From NCBI GenBank assembly GCA_013329855.1, contig DUJI01000022.1, forward strand, positions 1 to 7,213: 7,213 nucleotides of DNA. The letters are read 5' to 3'. The notes below the pieces were generated by a model that saw nothing but the letters and a program-made list of their open reading frames with translations, made no database searches and was not told where the DNA came from. Source of the stretch: Thermoplasmata archaeon (GTDB lineage: Archaea; Thermoplasmatota; Thermoplasmata; RBG-16-68-12). Within the stretch, counting starts at the first letter, position 1. Each line of letters opens with the position of its first letter. The translations under genes were made by a program, and so were the position numbers. Shown piece after piece: positions 1 through 6,317 of the stretch.

Positions 1-222
1 CTCCTGCTCCAGCTCGTTCACGCGCGCGACGGTCACGTCCTTCGTCGTCGCATGGGCCGTGATCTCCTTCGCGGCCTCGCCGGCGACGAGGCCCGCCTTG
101 GCCTCCGCCCGCGCGAGCGCGGCCTCCACGTCGAGGAGCCGCTGGAGGCGGGCGTCCTCCTCGAAGACGGCCTTCATCTTCGGGCGGCCGTAGCGAAAGT
201 CGATCGGGCAGAGCATGGACAT
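1..222 (-). CDS. purB: Adenylosuccinate lyase, N-terminal fragment (runs off left edge)
   Basis: Only the first 74 residues are present; the frame is open to base 1. Adenylosuccinate lyase acts twice in purine synthesis in the cytoplasm: it releases fumarate from SAICAR and from adenylosuccinate. The visible part has the family's N-terminal pattern: CPIDFRYG at residues 5-12, then KMKAVFEEDARLQRLLDVEA (residues 16-35), an Ala/Glu-rich helix, and RVNELEQE at 67-74, which in the family leads into a conserved His-Asp-containing helix that lies just outside the window. The catalytic His and the signature loop are not visible. The start is ATG at 222; an in-frame ATG at 216 and a GTG at 231 are alternatives. 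There is no clear Shine-Dalgarno sequence. A weak TATA-like stretch (CCATAACG, about 252-259 on the minus strand) would suit a leaderless GTG at 231. It is divergent from the small membrane gene at 318. I recognise the family by its N-terminal motif; argininosuccinate lyase or fumarase is less likely. Confidence 0.85.
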   Translation of the reverse strand, partial: MSMLCPIDFRYGRPKMKAVFEEDARLQRLLDVEAALARAEAKAGLVAGEAAKEITAHATTKDVTVARVNELEQE

Positions 223-317
223 GGTGCTCACGTCGGGGCAAGGCCCCGGGCCGTTATGGAGCTTTCTCCCTGCGGCGCGGGGGAGACCGCCGGAAGGGCC
301 ACACGCCGGGAATCCCC

Positions 318-594
318 ATGGGTTCCCGAGGGATTGCCGTGCGCGTGGGAAGGTTCCAGGTCATCGGGCTAGTCGGCGTGGCGCTCATCGCGGTGGCCGG
401 CGTGCTCGCCGTGGTGCTGCCCCAGCTCTCTCCGCCCTCCTCCGTCCCACCGTTGGCGTGGGAGGTGCTCTTCGGCGCGGGCGGTCTCCTCTTCTGGGTC
501 GGCGCGATGGGCGGGATCTCGGAGGTCATCCGGGGAACCGGCCGACGTCCGGCCGTCGGCGGCGAGCCCGTCTCGCCCCCGAAGGGAGGCCTAG
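318..594 (+). CDS. Small two-helix membrane protein, probably frameshifted near its 3' end
   Basis: I do not recognise a family. From ATG 318 the frame encodes a short basic N-terminus and two convincing hydrophobic segments: about residues 13-36 (starting FQVIGLVGVALIAVAGVLAV) and about 47-71 (with LLFWVGAMGG). A 20-25 residue polar tail follows. Codons end mostly in G or C, as in the neighbouring genes, and the antisense reading is low-complexity Pro/Arg/Thr, so the plus strand is the likelier coding strand. The literal frame has no stop until 1421, which would run antisense through the whole hydrolase gene and into the kinase gene; I regard that extension as spurious. A TAG in the next frame lies at 592-594 and overlaps the hydrolase stop. 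Removing one C from the C5 run at 576-580 would end the protein there at about 91 residues. The end given here assumes that repair. There is no strong ribosome binding site or TATA box. Confidence 0.5.
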
Positions 595-1262
595 CCACGC
601 CGTACGGGGCTGCCGTGTCCCGGGAGGAGCAGGGGTGCGTTCAGGGCCGTGAGCTTGCGGAAGGAGTCCCTGGAAGCGGCCACATCCTCCATGGCGATGG
701 GCGGTTCCGGCGTCCCCCGCCGGCCGTTTACCGCGTCACCTGCGAACAGGATGCCCGCCTCGCGTGCGTAGAACGCGCACGACCCGAGGGTGTGCCCGGG
801 CGCGTGGATCACTTCGACGGGCCAGCCCAGGATGTCCAGCACCTCGCCGCCGTCCAGGAGGCGGTCCGTTTCCAGGGGCGGGCCACGCATGAACGGCGTG
901 AAGAGTCCCATGAAGGCCGCGACGACCTTCATCCTGGCTTCCACGCCATGGGTCCGTCGCCGCTCGCGCTTGGCTGCCACGGGGGCGTCGATCCGGTGCA
1001 GATCCACCTCGGCCCGGGACTCGCGCTTCCAGACGACCGCGGTCCCGACGTGGTCCACGTGATGGTGGGTGAGCAAGAGGACCGCGATGTCCTCCACCTC
1101 CTTGCCCAGCTCCCGCAGCCCCTGGCGGATGTGGTCCTCCGCCTTCCGCGTGCCCGTGTCCACGAGGACGATCTTCCCCAGGTCGAGGACGTACAGGTTC
1201 ACGAACCGGTCCTCGAGGCGGTACACCTGGTCCGCCACGCGCTGGAGACGGTCCGGGGCCAC
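591..1262 (-). CDS. Metallo-beta-lactamase-fold hydrolase
   Basis: A 223-residue soluble protein of the MBL-fold superfamily, close to the normal length for a single-domain member. All metal-binding motifs are visible: VDTG around D35; THHHVDH at 65-71 (H66, H68, D70, H71); APGHT with H157; FAGD with D176; and PGHG with H216 near the C-terminus. This complete set fits a di-metal (usually zinc) site. The glyoxalase II-like layout, with the final PGHG close to the end, suggests thioester, phosphodiester or lactone-like hydrolysis, but the sequence does not show the substrate. The start is GTG at 1262; no in-frame start lies between it and the kinase stop 43 bp upstream. A weak AT-rich TTAT at about 1287-1290 lies about 26 bp upstream, which would suit leaderless transcription, although read-through from the kinase gene is equally possible. 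Its TAG stop overlaps a TAG on the opposite strand in the tetranucleotide CTAG (591-594). Confidence 0.9.
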   Translation of the reverse strand: MAPDRLQRVADQVYRLEDRFVNLYVLDLGKIVLVDTGTRKAEDHIRQGLRELGKEVEDIAVLLLTHHHVDHVGTAVVWKRESRAEVDLHRIDAPVAAKRERRRTHGVEARMKVVAAFMGLFTPFMRGPPLETDRLLDGGEVLDILGWPVEVIHAPGHTLGSCAFYAREAGILFAGDAVNGRRGTPEPPIAMEDVAASRDSFRKLTALNAPLLLPGHGSPVRRG

Positions 1263-1305
1263 GCACGGTCCATCCGGGCGTCCCGGATAAGGCTCGCGCC
1301 GGGGG

Positions 1306-3345
1306 TCAGGCCGCGGGGGATCCCAACGGCAGGCGGAGCGCGAACACGGCGCCCTTTCCGGGCTCCGTCTCGAGCTCGATCTGACCGCCGTGGGCGTCGA
1401 CCACGGTCTTCGAGAACGTGAGCCCGAGACCGACTCCCTCGCCCCGCGCCTTCGTCGTGAAGAAGGGCTTGAAGATCTGGTCCCGTTCCTCCGGGGACAT
1501 CCCTTTGCCCGTGTCCCGAACGCGCACCACCGCGGTCGCCGCCTCGGGCCGGAGGGAGACCGTGACGGTCCCCTGCTCCGTCGCCTGGAAGGCGTTCTTG
1601 ATCAGGTTGACGAACACCTGGGACATCTTCAGGGGGTCCACGGACGCGGACACGGAGGCGTCGCCCAGGTCAAGCGCGAGGGACACGCCCTCCCTCCGGA
1701 ACGCCGCCGCCTGCTCTGCGGCGATGCGGAGGAGGACGCCCAAGTCCGTGGTCTCCTTCTTGAGGTCCGTGGACCGCGTGAAGCTCAGGACCCCCTCGAT
1801 GATCTTCCCCGCCACACGCCGCTGGGCGTCGATCCGGTCCAGCCGATCCCGGAGGGCGGGGTCCGTGATCTGGCCACGCAGGTTCGCGGTGAGCAGGGCG
1901 ATGTTCGTGAGCGGCGTGTTCAGCTCGTGCGCGACGAACGCCGCGGTGCGACCGATGGATGCCAGCCGCTCCGACTCGATGAGCCGCGCCTCGGCCCGCC
2001 GGTAGTCCGTCACGTCCTCGATGATCGTGAGGATCGTTGGCTCGGAGGCCAGGTCCACCCGCTCGGACCAGAGCCTGCCCTGCCGCAGCTCGCCACCCTT
2101 CGTGCGCAGGACCGTCTCGATGCCGCGGACCCCCTCCCCCCTCGAGAGGGGTTCCAGGATCGCCGCACGGTTCTCGATGGGCTGCAGGATGTTCACCTCG
2201 GCGGCTGTCTTCCCGATGAGCTCCTCGCGGCGGTACCCGAAGGCTCGCACGAAGCTCTCGTTCACGTCGATGAGGCGGCTGCCGTCCAGGCGGGAGATGA
2301 TCGCCGGCAGCGGGTTGAGGTAGAAGGCTTTGGAGAACCTCTCCGCGAGCTGGCGGCGGACGTCGTCCGCGTGTTCGGCCTCGAGGAACTGTCCCATCCG
2401 TACCCCGAGATCCGCCATGAGGTCCGGGAACGTCGGATCGGGCTCATGCGAGGCACGGCTGAAGAACACCATGATGCCGAGCACCCTGCCGCTGTGGCCC
2501 GTGATCGGGAAGGAGAGCCCCTGTCGCAGGCCGAGGGCCTCCGCGGCCCGGGTCCGCTGGAAGTGCCGGGCCGGGGTCAGTTCGTCCAGCCACTCGGGGC
2601 GCCCCGTGGCCCACGTGGTCCCCGGGATGCCCACGCCCCGACGGACGGCGATGGCTTGGCCCGCGTTCTCGAACTCGCGGGAGGGGAACCCCTCGACGTG
2701 CCACGCCCCCTCCCATCGGAGGACGTCCCCGTCGGGCAGGCACCTCCAGAGCTCGCCGTACTCCCAGTCTGCTTCCTCGCAGACGGCACGAAGGATGCGT
2801 GGGACCGCCTCCCGGAAGGACGCGGAGCCCTCTAGGACGCGGGTGACCGCGTACTCCGTGCGGAGGCGGCGCTCCGCCCGCGCCCGCTCCGTGATGTCCA
2901 GGGCGAGGATGAGCCGGGCGCGGTGGCCGTCGAAGTCGATCTCGTTGCCGCGGACCTCCACGTCGATCAGCGTGCCGTCGCGCTTGATGTGACGCCAGAT
3001 CCCGATGGACTCCGTCGAGCTGTCCAGGCTCTCGATCTCCCGGGTCAGCCGCGGGACCTCGCTCGGCGGCCGGATGTCCTTGATCGTCATCCGCAGGAAC
3101 TCGTTCCTCGAGTAGCCGTAGCGCTCTACGGCCGCATCGTTCACGGCGAGGAAATAAAGGCTCTTGACGTCGTAGACCCACATGGGGAGCGGGTTCTTCT
3201 CGAAGAGGAGGCGGTACGTCTCCCCGATGAAGCGCACTCGAGGATACCTCGCCGCCTCGCCGGGTTCGGGCGAGGGGGGGTCGTCACGGCGCTCATCCGG
3301 CTCGTTTCGGGGCATCGACGGCTGGGGACGGCGGGCCTTGTACAT
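1306..3345 (-). CDS. Soluble PAS-GAF-PAS sensor histidine kinase
   Basis: A 679-residue ATP-dependent histidine autokinase that would pass phosphate to a response regulator. Domains in order: a disordered Pro/Arg/Asp-rich start (1-35); PAS 1 (about 40-155, with NPLPMWVYD and a closing LDITERARAERR linker); GAF-like (about 160-322); PAS 2 (about 335-455, with NPLPAIISRLDGSRLIDVNE and the closing EDVTDYRRAEA); a HisKA dimerisation helix with the phospho-acceptor H473 in VAHELNTPLTNI; and a HATPase_c domain with an N box (VFVNLIKNAFQAT, about N580-N584), DTGKGM (611-616), FKPFFTTK (625-632) and GVGLGL (637-642). All catalytic boxes look intact. There is no signal peptide, transmembrane segment or receiver domain, so it should sense something in the cytoplasm; the ligand is unknown. 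The start is ATG 3345, preceded by a purine-rich GGAGAGGGAG. No response regulator is encoded nearby, which makes it an orphan kinase here. It lies 99 bp downstream of serS and 43 bp upstream of the hydrolase. Confidence 0.95.
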   Translation of the reverse strand: MYKARRPQPSMPRNEPDERRDDPPSPEPGEAARYPRVRFIGETYRLLFEKNPLPMWVYDVKSLYFLAVNDAAVERYGYSRNEFLRMTIKDIRPPSEVPRLTREIESLDSSTESIGIWRHIKRDGTLIDVEVRGNEIDFDGHRARLILALDITERARAERRLRTEYAVTRVLEGSASFREAVPRILRAVCEEADWEYGELWRCLPDGDVLRWEGAWHVEGFPSREFENAGQAIAVRRGVGIPGTTWATGRPEWLDELTPARHFQRTRAAEALGLRQGLSFPITGHSGRVLGIMVFFSRASHEPDPTFPDLMADLGVRMGQFLEAEHADDVRRQLAERFSKAFYLNPLPAIISRLDGSRLIDVNESFVRAFGYRREELIGKTAAEVNILQPIENRAAILEPLSRGEGVRGIETVLRTKGGELRQGRLWSERVDLASEPTILTIIEDVTDYRRAEARLIESERLASIGRTAAFVAHELNTPLTNIALLTANLRGQITDPALRDRLDRIDAQRRVAGKIIEGVLSFTRSTDLKKETTDLGVLLRIAAEQAAAFRREGVSLALDLGDASVSASVDPLKMSQVFVNLIKNAFQATEQGTVTVSLRPEAATAVVRVRDTGKGMSPEERDQIFKPFFTTKARGEGVGLGLTFSKTVVDAHGGQIELETEPGKGAVFALRLPLGSPAA

Positions 3346-3374
3346 CTCCCTCTCCGGTTACCATTCCCGAACAG

Positions 3375-3382
3375 GCTATATC
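3375..3382 (-). promoter_or_regulatory. TATA-like box for the histidine kinase gene
   Basis: On the minus strand the sequence reads GATATAGC, the most AT-rich element in the gap between serS and the kinase gene. Its centre is about 34 bp upstream of ATG 3345. With archaeal spacing (start site about 26 bp downstream of the box) transcription would begin near 3352, giving a leader of fewer than ten bases. This suggests the kinase is not solely dependent on the serS transcript. It is inferred from spacing and composition only. Confidence 0.4.
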
Positions 3383-3444
3383 CCGTTTGCTGTCTCAGAA
3401 TCTTCGGTGACCCTAAATCCGGTCCTCTTCGGATGCACGGGAGG

Positions 3445-4734
3445 CTATCGCGGCGTCCCCGCCCTGATGGTCTCCTGTCCCCCCATGAAGGGCCGGAGCA
3501 CCTTGGGCACGGTCACCGTCCCATCCGCGTTCTGGTAGTTCTCGAGGATGGCCACGAGGCCGCGGGACGTCGCCATGGCCGTCGAGTTCAGGGTGTGCGG
3601 GGTGAACTTGTCGCCGCCCACCTTGCCCGCCCGGATGTTCAGCCGTCGCGCCTGATAGTCCGTGCAGTTGGAGCACGAGATCACCTCCCGGTATTTCCCC
3701 TGCCGAGGATACCACGCCTCGATGTCGTACTTCTTCGCCGCCACGGTGCCGATGTCCCCCGTGCAGACGTTGACCACGCGGTAGGGGATCTCCAGGGCGC
3801 GGTAGATCGCCTCGCCGTTCGCGCGGAGCTTCTCGTGCCACGTCCAGCTGTCCTCGGGGCGGCAGAAGACGAACTGCTCGATCTTGTTGAACTGGTGCAT
3901 GCGGAAGAGCCCCTTCGTGTCCACGCCGTGCCCGCCGATCTCCCGCCGGAAGCACGCGCTGATCCCGGCGAACGCGAGGGGCAGCTGCCCCTCGTCGATG
4001 ATCTCGTCCTTGTACAGGGCGCCGATCGGATGCTCCGAGGTCGCGATGAGGAACAGGTCCTCGCCGTCCACCTTGTACATGACCGTCTCGAATTCCCCCA
4101 GGTCCGTGACGCCCTCGTACGCGTCGCGGTGCATCATGTACGGCGGGAACACGGGCGTGAAGCCCACCTTGACCAGGTGATCCAGCGCGAACGACAGGAG
4201 GGCCTGATCCAGGCGGACGAGGTCGCCCATCATGTAGACGAACCCCGCGCCCGCGATCTTCCGCGCGCGCTCGAAGTCTGCGAGCTGCAGCGCCTCGAGG
4301 AGCTCGCCGTGCGGCTTGAGCTCGAAGTCGAACGTCCTAGGCGTGCCCCACGTGGCGACCTCCACGTTCTCCGTGTCGTCCTTGCCCACGGGTACGCTCT
4401 CGTGGAGCAGGTTGGGCAGGCGCATGAGCCCGTTCCGGACCCTGGTCTCGAGGTCGGCGGACTTCGCGTCGAGGGCCCCGATCTTCTCGGGGAGTTCCGT
4501 GGCATCCTTCTGCAGCGCGGACGTGTCCTTCTTCGCTTTCTTGGCCTCCGCAATCGCTCGCGTGATCTCGTTGCGCCGCTTCTTGAGGGCGTCCGCCTCG
4601 GTCATCGCGGTGCGCCATTCCTGGTCCCATGCGATCACGCCGTCCAGGAGGCGTTCCTTCTCCGCGGTGCCACGCTTCTTCAGGTCCCTACGGACCACGT
4701 CGGGGTGTTCGCGGATGAGCCGGATGTCCAGCAC
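3445..4734 (-). CDS. serS: Seryl-tRNA synthetase (standard class II type)
   Basis: Charges tRNA-Ser (and tRNA-Sec where present) with serine in the cytoplasm. At 429 residues it has the normal length. The N-terminal MLDIRLIREHPDVVRRDLKK opens a long charged, Lys/Glu-rich region (about 30-105) that forms the antiparallel coiled-coil arm gripping the long variable arm of tRNA-Ser. The catalytic core shows TSEHP at 232-236; motif 2 from FRRE (262-265) through GLFRMHQFNKIEQF (275-288); the SCSNCTDYQARR segment (353-364); and motif 3 from HTLNSTAMATSRG into VAILENYQ (380-401), with R391 as the class II arginine. This is the common bacterial/archaeal form, not the rare methanogen type with a zinc-binding insertion. 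The start is GTG at 4734, chosen because the family begins MLDI/MLDL there and a TATA box lies 27 bp upstream. It has no ribosome binding site and fits a leaderless transcript. It is divergent from the membrane gene at 4871. Confidence 0.97.
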   Translation of the reverse strand: MLDIRLIREHPDVVRRDLKKRGTAEKERLLDGVIAWDQEWRTAMTEADALKKRRNEITRAIAEAKKAKKDTSALQKDATELPEKIGALDAKSADLETRVRNGLMRLPNLLHESVPVGKDDTENVEVATWGTPRTFDFELKPHGELLEALQLADFERARKIAGAGFVYMMGDLVRLDQALLSFALDHLVKVGFTPVFPPYMMHRDAYEGVTDLGEFETVMYKVDGEDLFLIATSEHPIGALYKDEIIDEGQLPLAFAGISACFRREIGGHGVDTKGLFRMHQFNKIEQFVFCRPEDSWTWHEKLRANGEAIYRALEIPYRVVNVCTGDIGTVAAKKYDIEAWYPRQGKYREVISCSNCTDYQARRLNIRAGKVGGDKFTPHTLNSTAMATSRGLVAILENYQNADGTVTVPKVLRPFMGGQETIRAGTPR

Positions 4735-4757
4735 GGTCGAGCCGATGGGTCGAACCG

Positions 4758-4765
4758 TATTTGTA
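4758..4765 (-). promoter_or_regulatory. TATA box for serS (leaderless spacing)
   Basis: The minus strand reads TACAAATA, clearly AT-rich within GC-rich surroundings. Its centre is about 27 bp upstream of the serS GTG at 4734, the usual archaeal distance from TATA box to transcription start. Transcription would therefore begin at or next to the start codon, and this explains the missing ribosome binding site. Confidence 0.6.
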
Positions 4766-4820
4766 GGTTACCCGGGAGCTCATCCGCCCTTGGGAGAAGT
4801 GTGACTCCCGTGATAACGGC

Positions 4821-4867
4821 CGAGGACTCCTTATATAACGAGGAAACCCGAGGAGGTACACCGAGGA
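4821..4867 (+). repeat. Four direct copies of CGAGGA around a TATA box
   Basis: CGAGGA occurs at 4821-4826, 4839-4844, 4849-4854 and 4862-4867, with start-to-start spacings of 18, 10 and 13 bp. The first copy lies upstream of the TTATATAA box and the other three lie between it and the ATG at 4871. The last copies also contain purine-rich, ribosome-binding-like sequence (GGAGG at 4852-4856, GAGG at 4863-4866). They may be a regulator binding array or simply redundant ribosome binding sequence. Confidence 0.5.
4831..4838 (+). promoter_or_regulatory. Strong TATA box for the four-helix membrane gene
   Basis: TTATATAA is the best match to an archaeal TATA box in the window. The predicted start site about 26 bp downstream is near 4861, leaving a 10-base leader before ATG 4871 with GAGG at 4863-4866 as a possible ribosome binding site. 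The core is nearly symmetrical, but the serS TATA box at 4758-4765 better explains transcription in the other direction. Confidence 0.6.
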
Positions 4868-4870
4868 TTC

Positions 4871-5602
4871 ATGGTCTTCCGTCTGCGTCCCGCCGTGGTG
4901 GCCGCCGGCTTCGCCGTCCTCTTCGCTGTCATCGCAACCCTCAGCTGGGCCACCGCCATGACGACCGCGGGGCCGTGGTTCGATGTCACGATCAACTTGG
5001 CCGTGTATGCGGTGGCAATCGCCCTGGGGTCCCTCCTCGCGGTCGTGCTGGTGCTTCATGCCACTGCGCGGGTCGCGTCCCTCGAGTCCTCCTTGCGGCG
5101 GCTGGACCGCCGCATCGCCCTCCTGCGTCCTGCGCCCGGGGACCGTCCGGCGGACGGAGCTGTCCACCACGTCTCGGTCCCCCGCGACCTAGAGGCCGAG
5201 CTGGGCTCGGGGCTCGACGCCTTCGCGGACGGGCCCTCGTCCCGTGTGGCCGTCCTGGAGAAGGAGGGCCACGACACCCTGGTGTCGCCCTCGGGAACGG
5301 CTCGGCCATCCACGGCCGAGACGAGGACCGCATTCCTTCGTTTGCTCGTGCGCGAGCGAATCGCGTTGCGGGAGGCGCGGGCTCGCGTCTGGCAGACCGC
5401 CGCGGGGCCCGTCCTCTTGTCCATAGTCTTCCTGGCCATCGCGGGCCCTATGCTCCCGGGTGCCGGGGGATTCGCCACCGCGCATTACCAGTTCAACACG
5501 GCCCTCGTCCTCGTCTTGGCGTACGGCTTCGCGCCGCTCATCGCGTGGTCCGTTCTCGCCCTTGGACTCATGGGCTCTGCGACGCATCGCGAACTCACAT
5601 GA
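4871..5602 (+). CDS. Unrecognised four-helix membrane protein with a large internal loop
   Basis: I do not recognise a family for this 243-residue protein. It has two hydrophobic pairs: TM1 about 8-29 (VVAAGFAVLFAVIATLSWA), TM2 about 39-63 (VYAVAIALGSLLAVVLVLH), TM3 about 176-195 (VLLSIVFLAIAGPM) and TM4 about 208-234 (LVLVLAYGFAPLIAWSVLAL). After TM2 there is a short basic, heptad-like helix (about 66-86, SLESSLRRLDRRIALL), then a polar loop rich in Pro, Gly, Ser and acidic residues, and a second basic helix (155-173, LLVRERIALREARARVW) leading into TM3. The positive charge suggests that the roughly 110-residue loop is cytoplasmic, with both termini also inside. There are no catalytic motifs. 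The start is ATG 4871, supported by the TATA box at 4831-4838. The Roadblock gene follows after 149 bp. Whether it is a signalling, scaffold or transport accessory protein cannot be told from sequence. Confidence 0.85.
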   Translation: MVFRLRPAVVAAGFAVLFAVIATLSWATAMTTAGPWFDVTINLAVYAVAIALGSLLAVVLVLHATARVASLESSLRRLDRRIALLRPAPGDRPADGAVHHVSVPRDLEAELGSGLDAFADGPSSRVAVLEKEGHDTLVSPSGTARPSTAETRTAFLRLLVRERIALREARARVWQTAAGPVLLSIVFLAIAGPMLPGAGGFATAHYQFNTALVLVLAYGFAPLIAWSVLALGLMGSATHRELT

Positions 5603-5620
5603 GGCCGCTTGCGCCCGTAG

Positions 5621-5632
5621 GGTCGGCCGACC
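5621..5632. repeat. Perfect 12-bp palindrome GGTCGGCCGACC
   Basis: It lies 18 bp after the stop of the membrane gene, in the 149-bp gap before the Roadblock gene. It is too short, and lacks a following T run, to be a confident terminator hairpin. A dimeric regulator site just upstream of the AT-rich ATACATAGAATA (5638-5649) is possible. In a GC-rich genome a 12-bp GC palindrome can also occur by chance. Confidence 0.35.
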
Positions 5633-5689
5633 ACGGGATACATAGAATACGGGCCCAAAGCTCATGCAAGTGGGACATCCTTCATAACC

Positions 5690-5697
5690 CCGGGCAC
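5690..5697 (+). promoter_or_regulatory. Weak TATA-like element upstream of the Roadblock gene
   Basis: The stretch TTCATAAC (about 5691-5698) is AT-rich for this genome. A start site about 26 bp downstream would fall near 5720, beside a purine-rich GGAGGGAG (5716-5723) and about 30 bases before ATG 5752. A second AT-rich patch lies at 5638-5649. Either could drive the gene; neither is a strong match. Confidence 0.25.
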
Positions 5698-5751
5698 AAT
5701 CAGGTTCGCAGCCCTGGAGGGAGTTGCATCCAGATCGCGTCGGACGATTCA

Positions 5752-6138
5752 ATGTCCGGTATCTTCTCTGATGTCGAGCGGGATGGCTTCCTCGAGGCCG
5801 CCTTCCTGCTCAAGCAAACCGGGATTCCCGTGGCGGCCTGGTCACGCAGCCCGGTGTCCCAGGAGGTGATCAGCGTGATGGCCGCCACGATGTGGGGTTC
5901 CTTGGACACGCTGGTCCGGACCCTCGGGGGTGCGGGTCCTCGCTCCGCCGTGCTCGAAGTGGAGAACCGCCGGATCCTCGCCACTCTGGTGGAGCCCCGC
6001 TGGACCCTCCTCCTAGTCGCTCCGCGGTCCGTCGGGAAGCGTCGCCTGCGGGCCGAGGCCCGTCGCGTCTTGGAAAGAGTGAACCAGGCGCGCGAGGAGA
6101 CCATGGCGCGGCGAGCCGCCGTGGAAGTCCGCCCGTGA
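5752..6138 (+). CDS. Roadblock/LC7 (MglB-like) family protein
   Basis: A 128-residue protein covering a single Roadblock/LC7 domain plus a charged C-terminal helix. The domain pattern is visible: an N-terminal helix (GFLEAAFLLKQTGIPVAAWS, about 12-31) running into a first strand with the typical GxPVA turn; a central amphipathic helix (VSQEVISVMAATMWGSLDTL, about 35-54); strands SAVLEVENRRILATLV (about 65-80) and WTLLLVAP (84-91); and a C-terminal helix rich in Arg and Glu (about 95-120). Family members act as homodimeric partners or activating proteins for small Ras-like GTPases, as MglB does for MglA. No GTPase is encoded in the window. The start is ATG 5752, preceded by no clear ribosome binding site; the frame is open far upstream, but that part is antisense to serS or shadows the membrane gene. 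The family call rests on fold pattern rather than a diagnostic motif, so the partner and process are unknown. Confidence 0.7.
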   Translation: MSGIFSDVERDGFLEAAFLLKQTGIPVAAWSRSPVSQEVISVMAATMWGSLDTLVRTLGGAGPRSAVLEVENRRILATLVEPRWTLLLVAPRSVGKRRLRAEARRVLERVNQAREETMARRAAVEVRP

Positions 6139-6243
6139 CGTGTTTTCCTCCGATTCGCCTCCCCTTTCCGGATTCCGCCGAACCGCCGGACGCCTGTCAG
6201 GTGAGAAGCGAAGCGGAGGGTTGATACGGCGGTAGTCCGTTAG

Positions 6244-6297
6244 CAAGCTGAAACTGTGGACCAGGGGGGATCGGGGTTCCGTCGTGTCGTCAGCTTG
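6244..6297. repeat. 8-bp inverted repeat CAAGCTGA / TCAGCTTG
   Basis: The arms are at 6244-6251 and 6290-6297, perfectly complementary and separated by 38 bases. They flank the possible GTG start (6256) and lie just upstream of the TTG start (6318) of the winged-helix gene. The spacing is long for a stable hairpin. Paired operator half-sites, for example for autoregulation by the gene that follows, are possible but unproven. Confidence 0.35.
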
Positions 6298-6317
6298 GCC
6301 TAGCGGCCGGGCTCGCC

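Noticed and set aside
52..372. A plus-strand open frame over the left edge
   Set aside because: It is antisense to the purB N-terminus, which carries a clear family motif, and then runs through the divergent intergenic gap.
595..1421. Continuation of the frame starting at 318 through the hydrolase gene
   Set aside because: The metallo-beta-lactamase gene on the other strand has every metal-binding motif and a natural end, so this stretch is its antisense shadow.
1390..2835. A 481-codon plus-strand open frame
   Set aside because: It lies wholly inside the histidine kinase gene on the other strand, whose HisKA, HATPase, PAS and GAF motifs are intact; the plus-strand product shows no domain pattern.
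2923..5751. A very long plus-strand open frame reaching to 6138 (over 1,000 codons)
   Set aside because: Most of it is antisense to the kinase and serS genes and out of frame with the membrane gene at 4871. Its composition (Arg, Val, Leu, His and Asp rich, without domains) is typical of antisense reading in GC-rich coding DNA. Only the part from 5752 is a real gene (Roadblock).
6139..6180. A terminator after the Roadblock gene
   Set aside because: TTTTCCTCC follows the stop closely, but the T run is only four bases and no good stem precedes it; the evidence is too thin to list.
6205..6300. A tRNA or small structured RNA in the gap before the winged-helix gene
   Set aside because: GGGGTTCCGTC looks faintly like a T-loop, but there is no matching acceptor stem, D-arm or anticodon arm.
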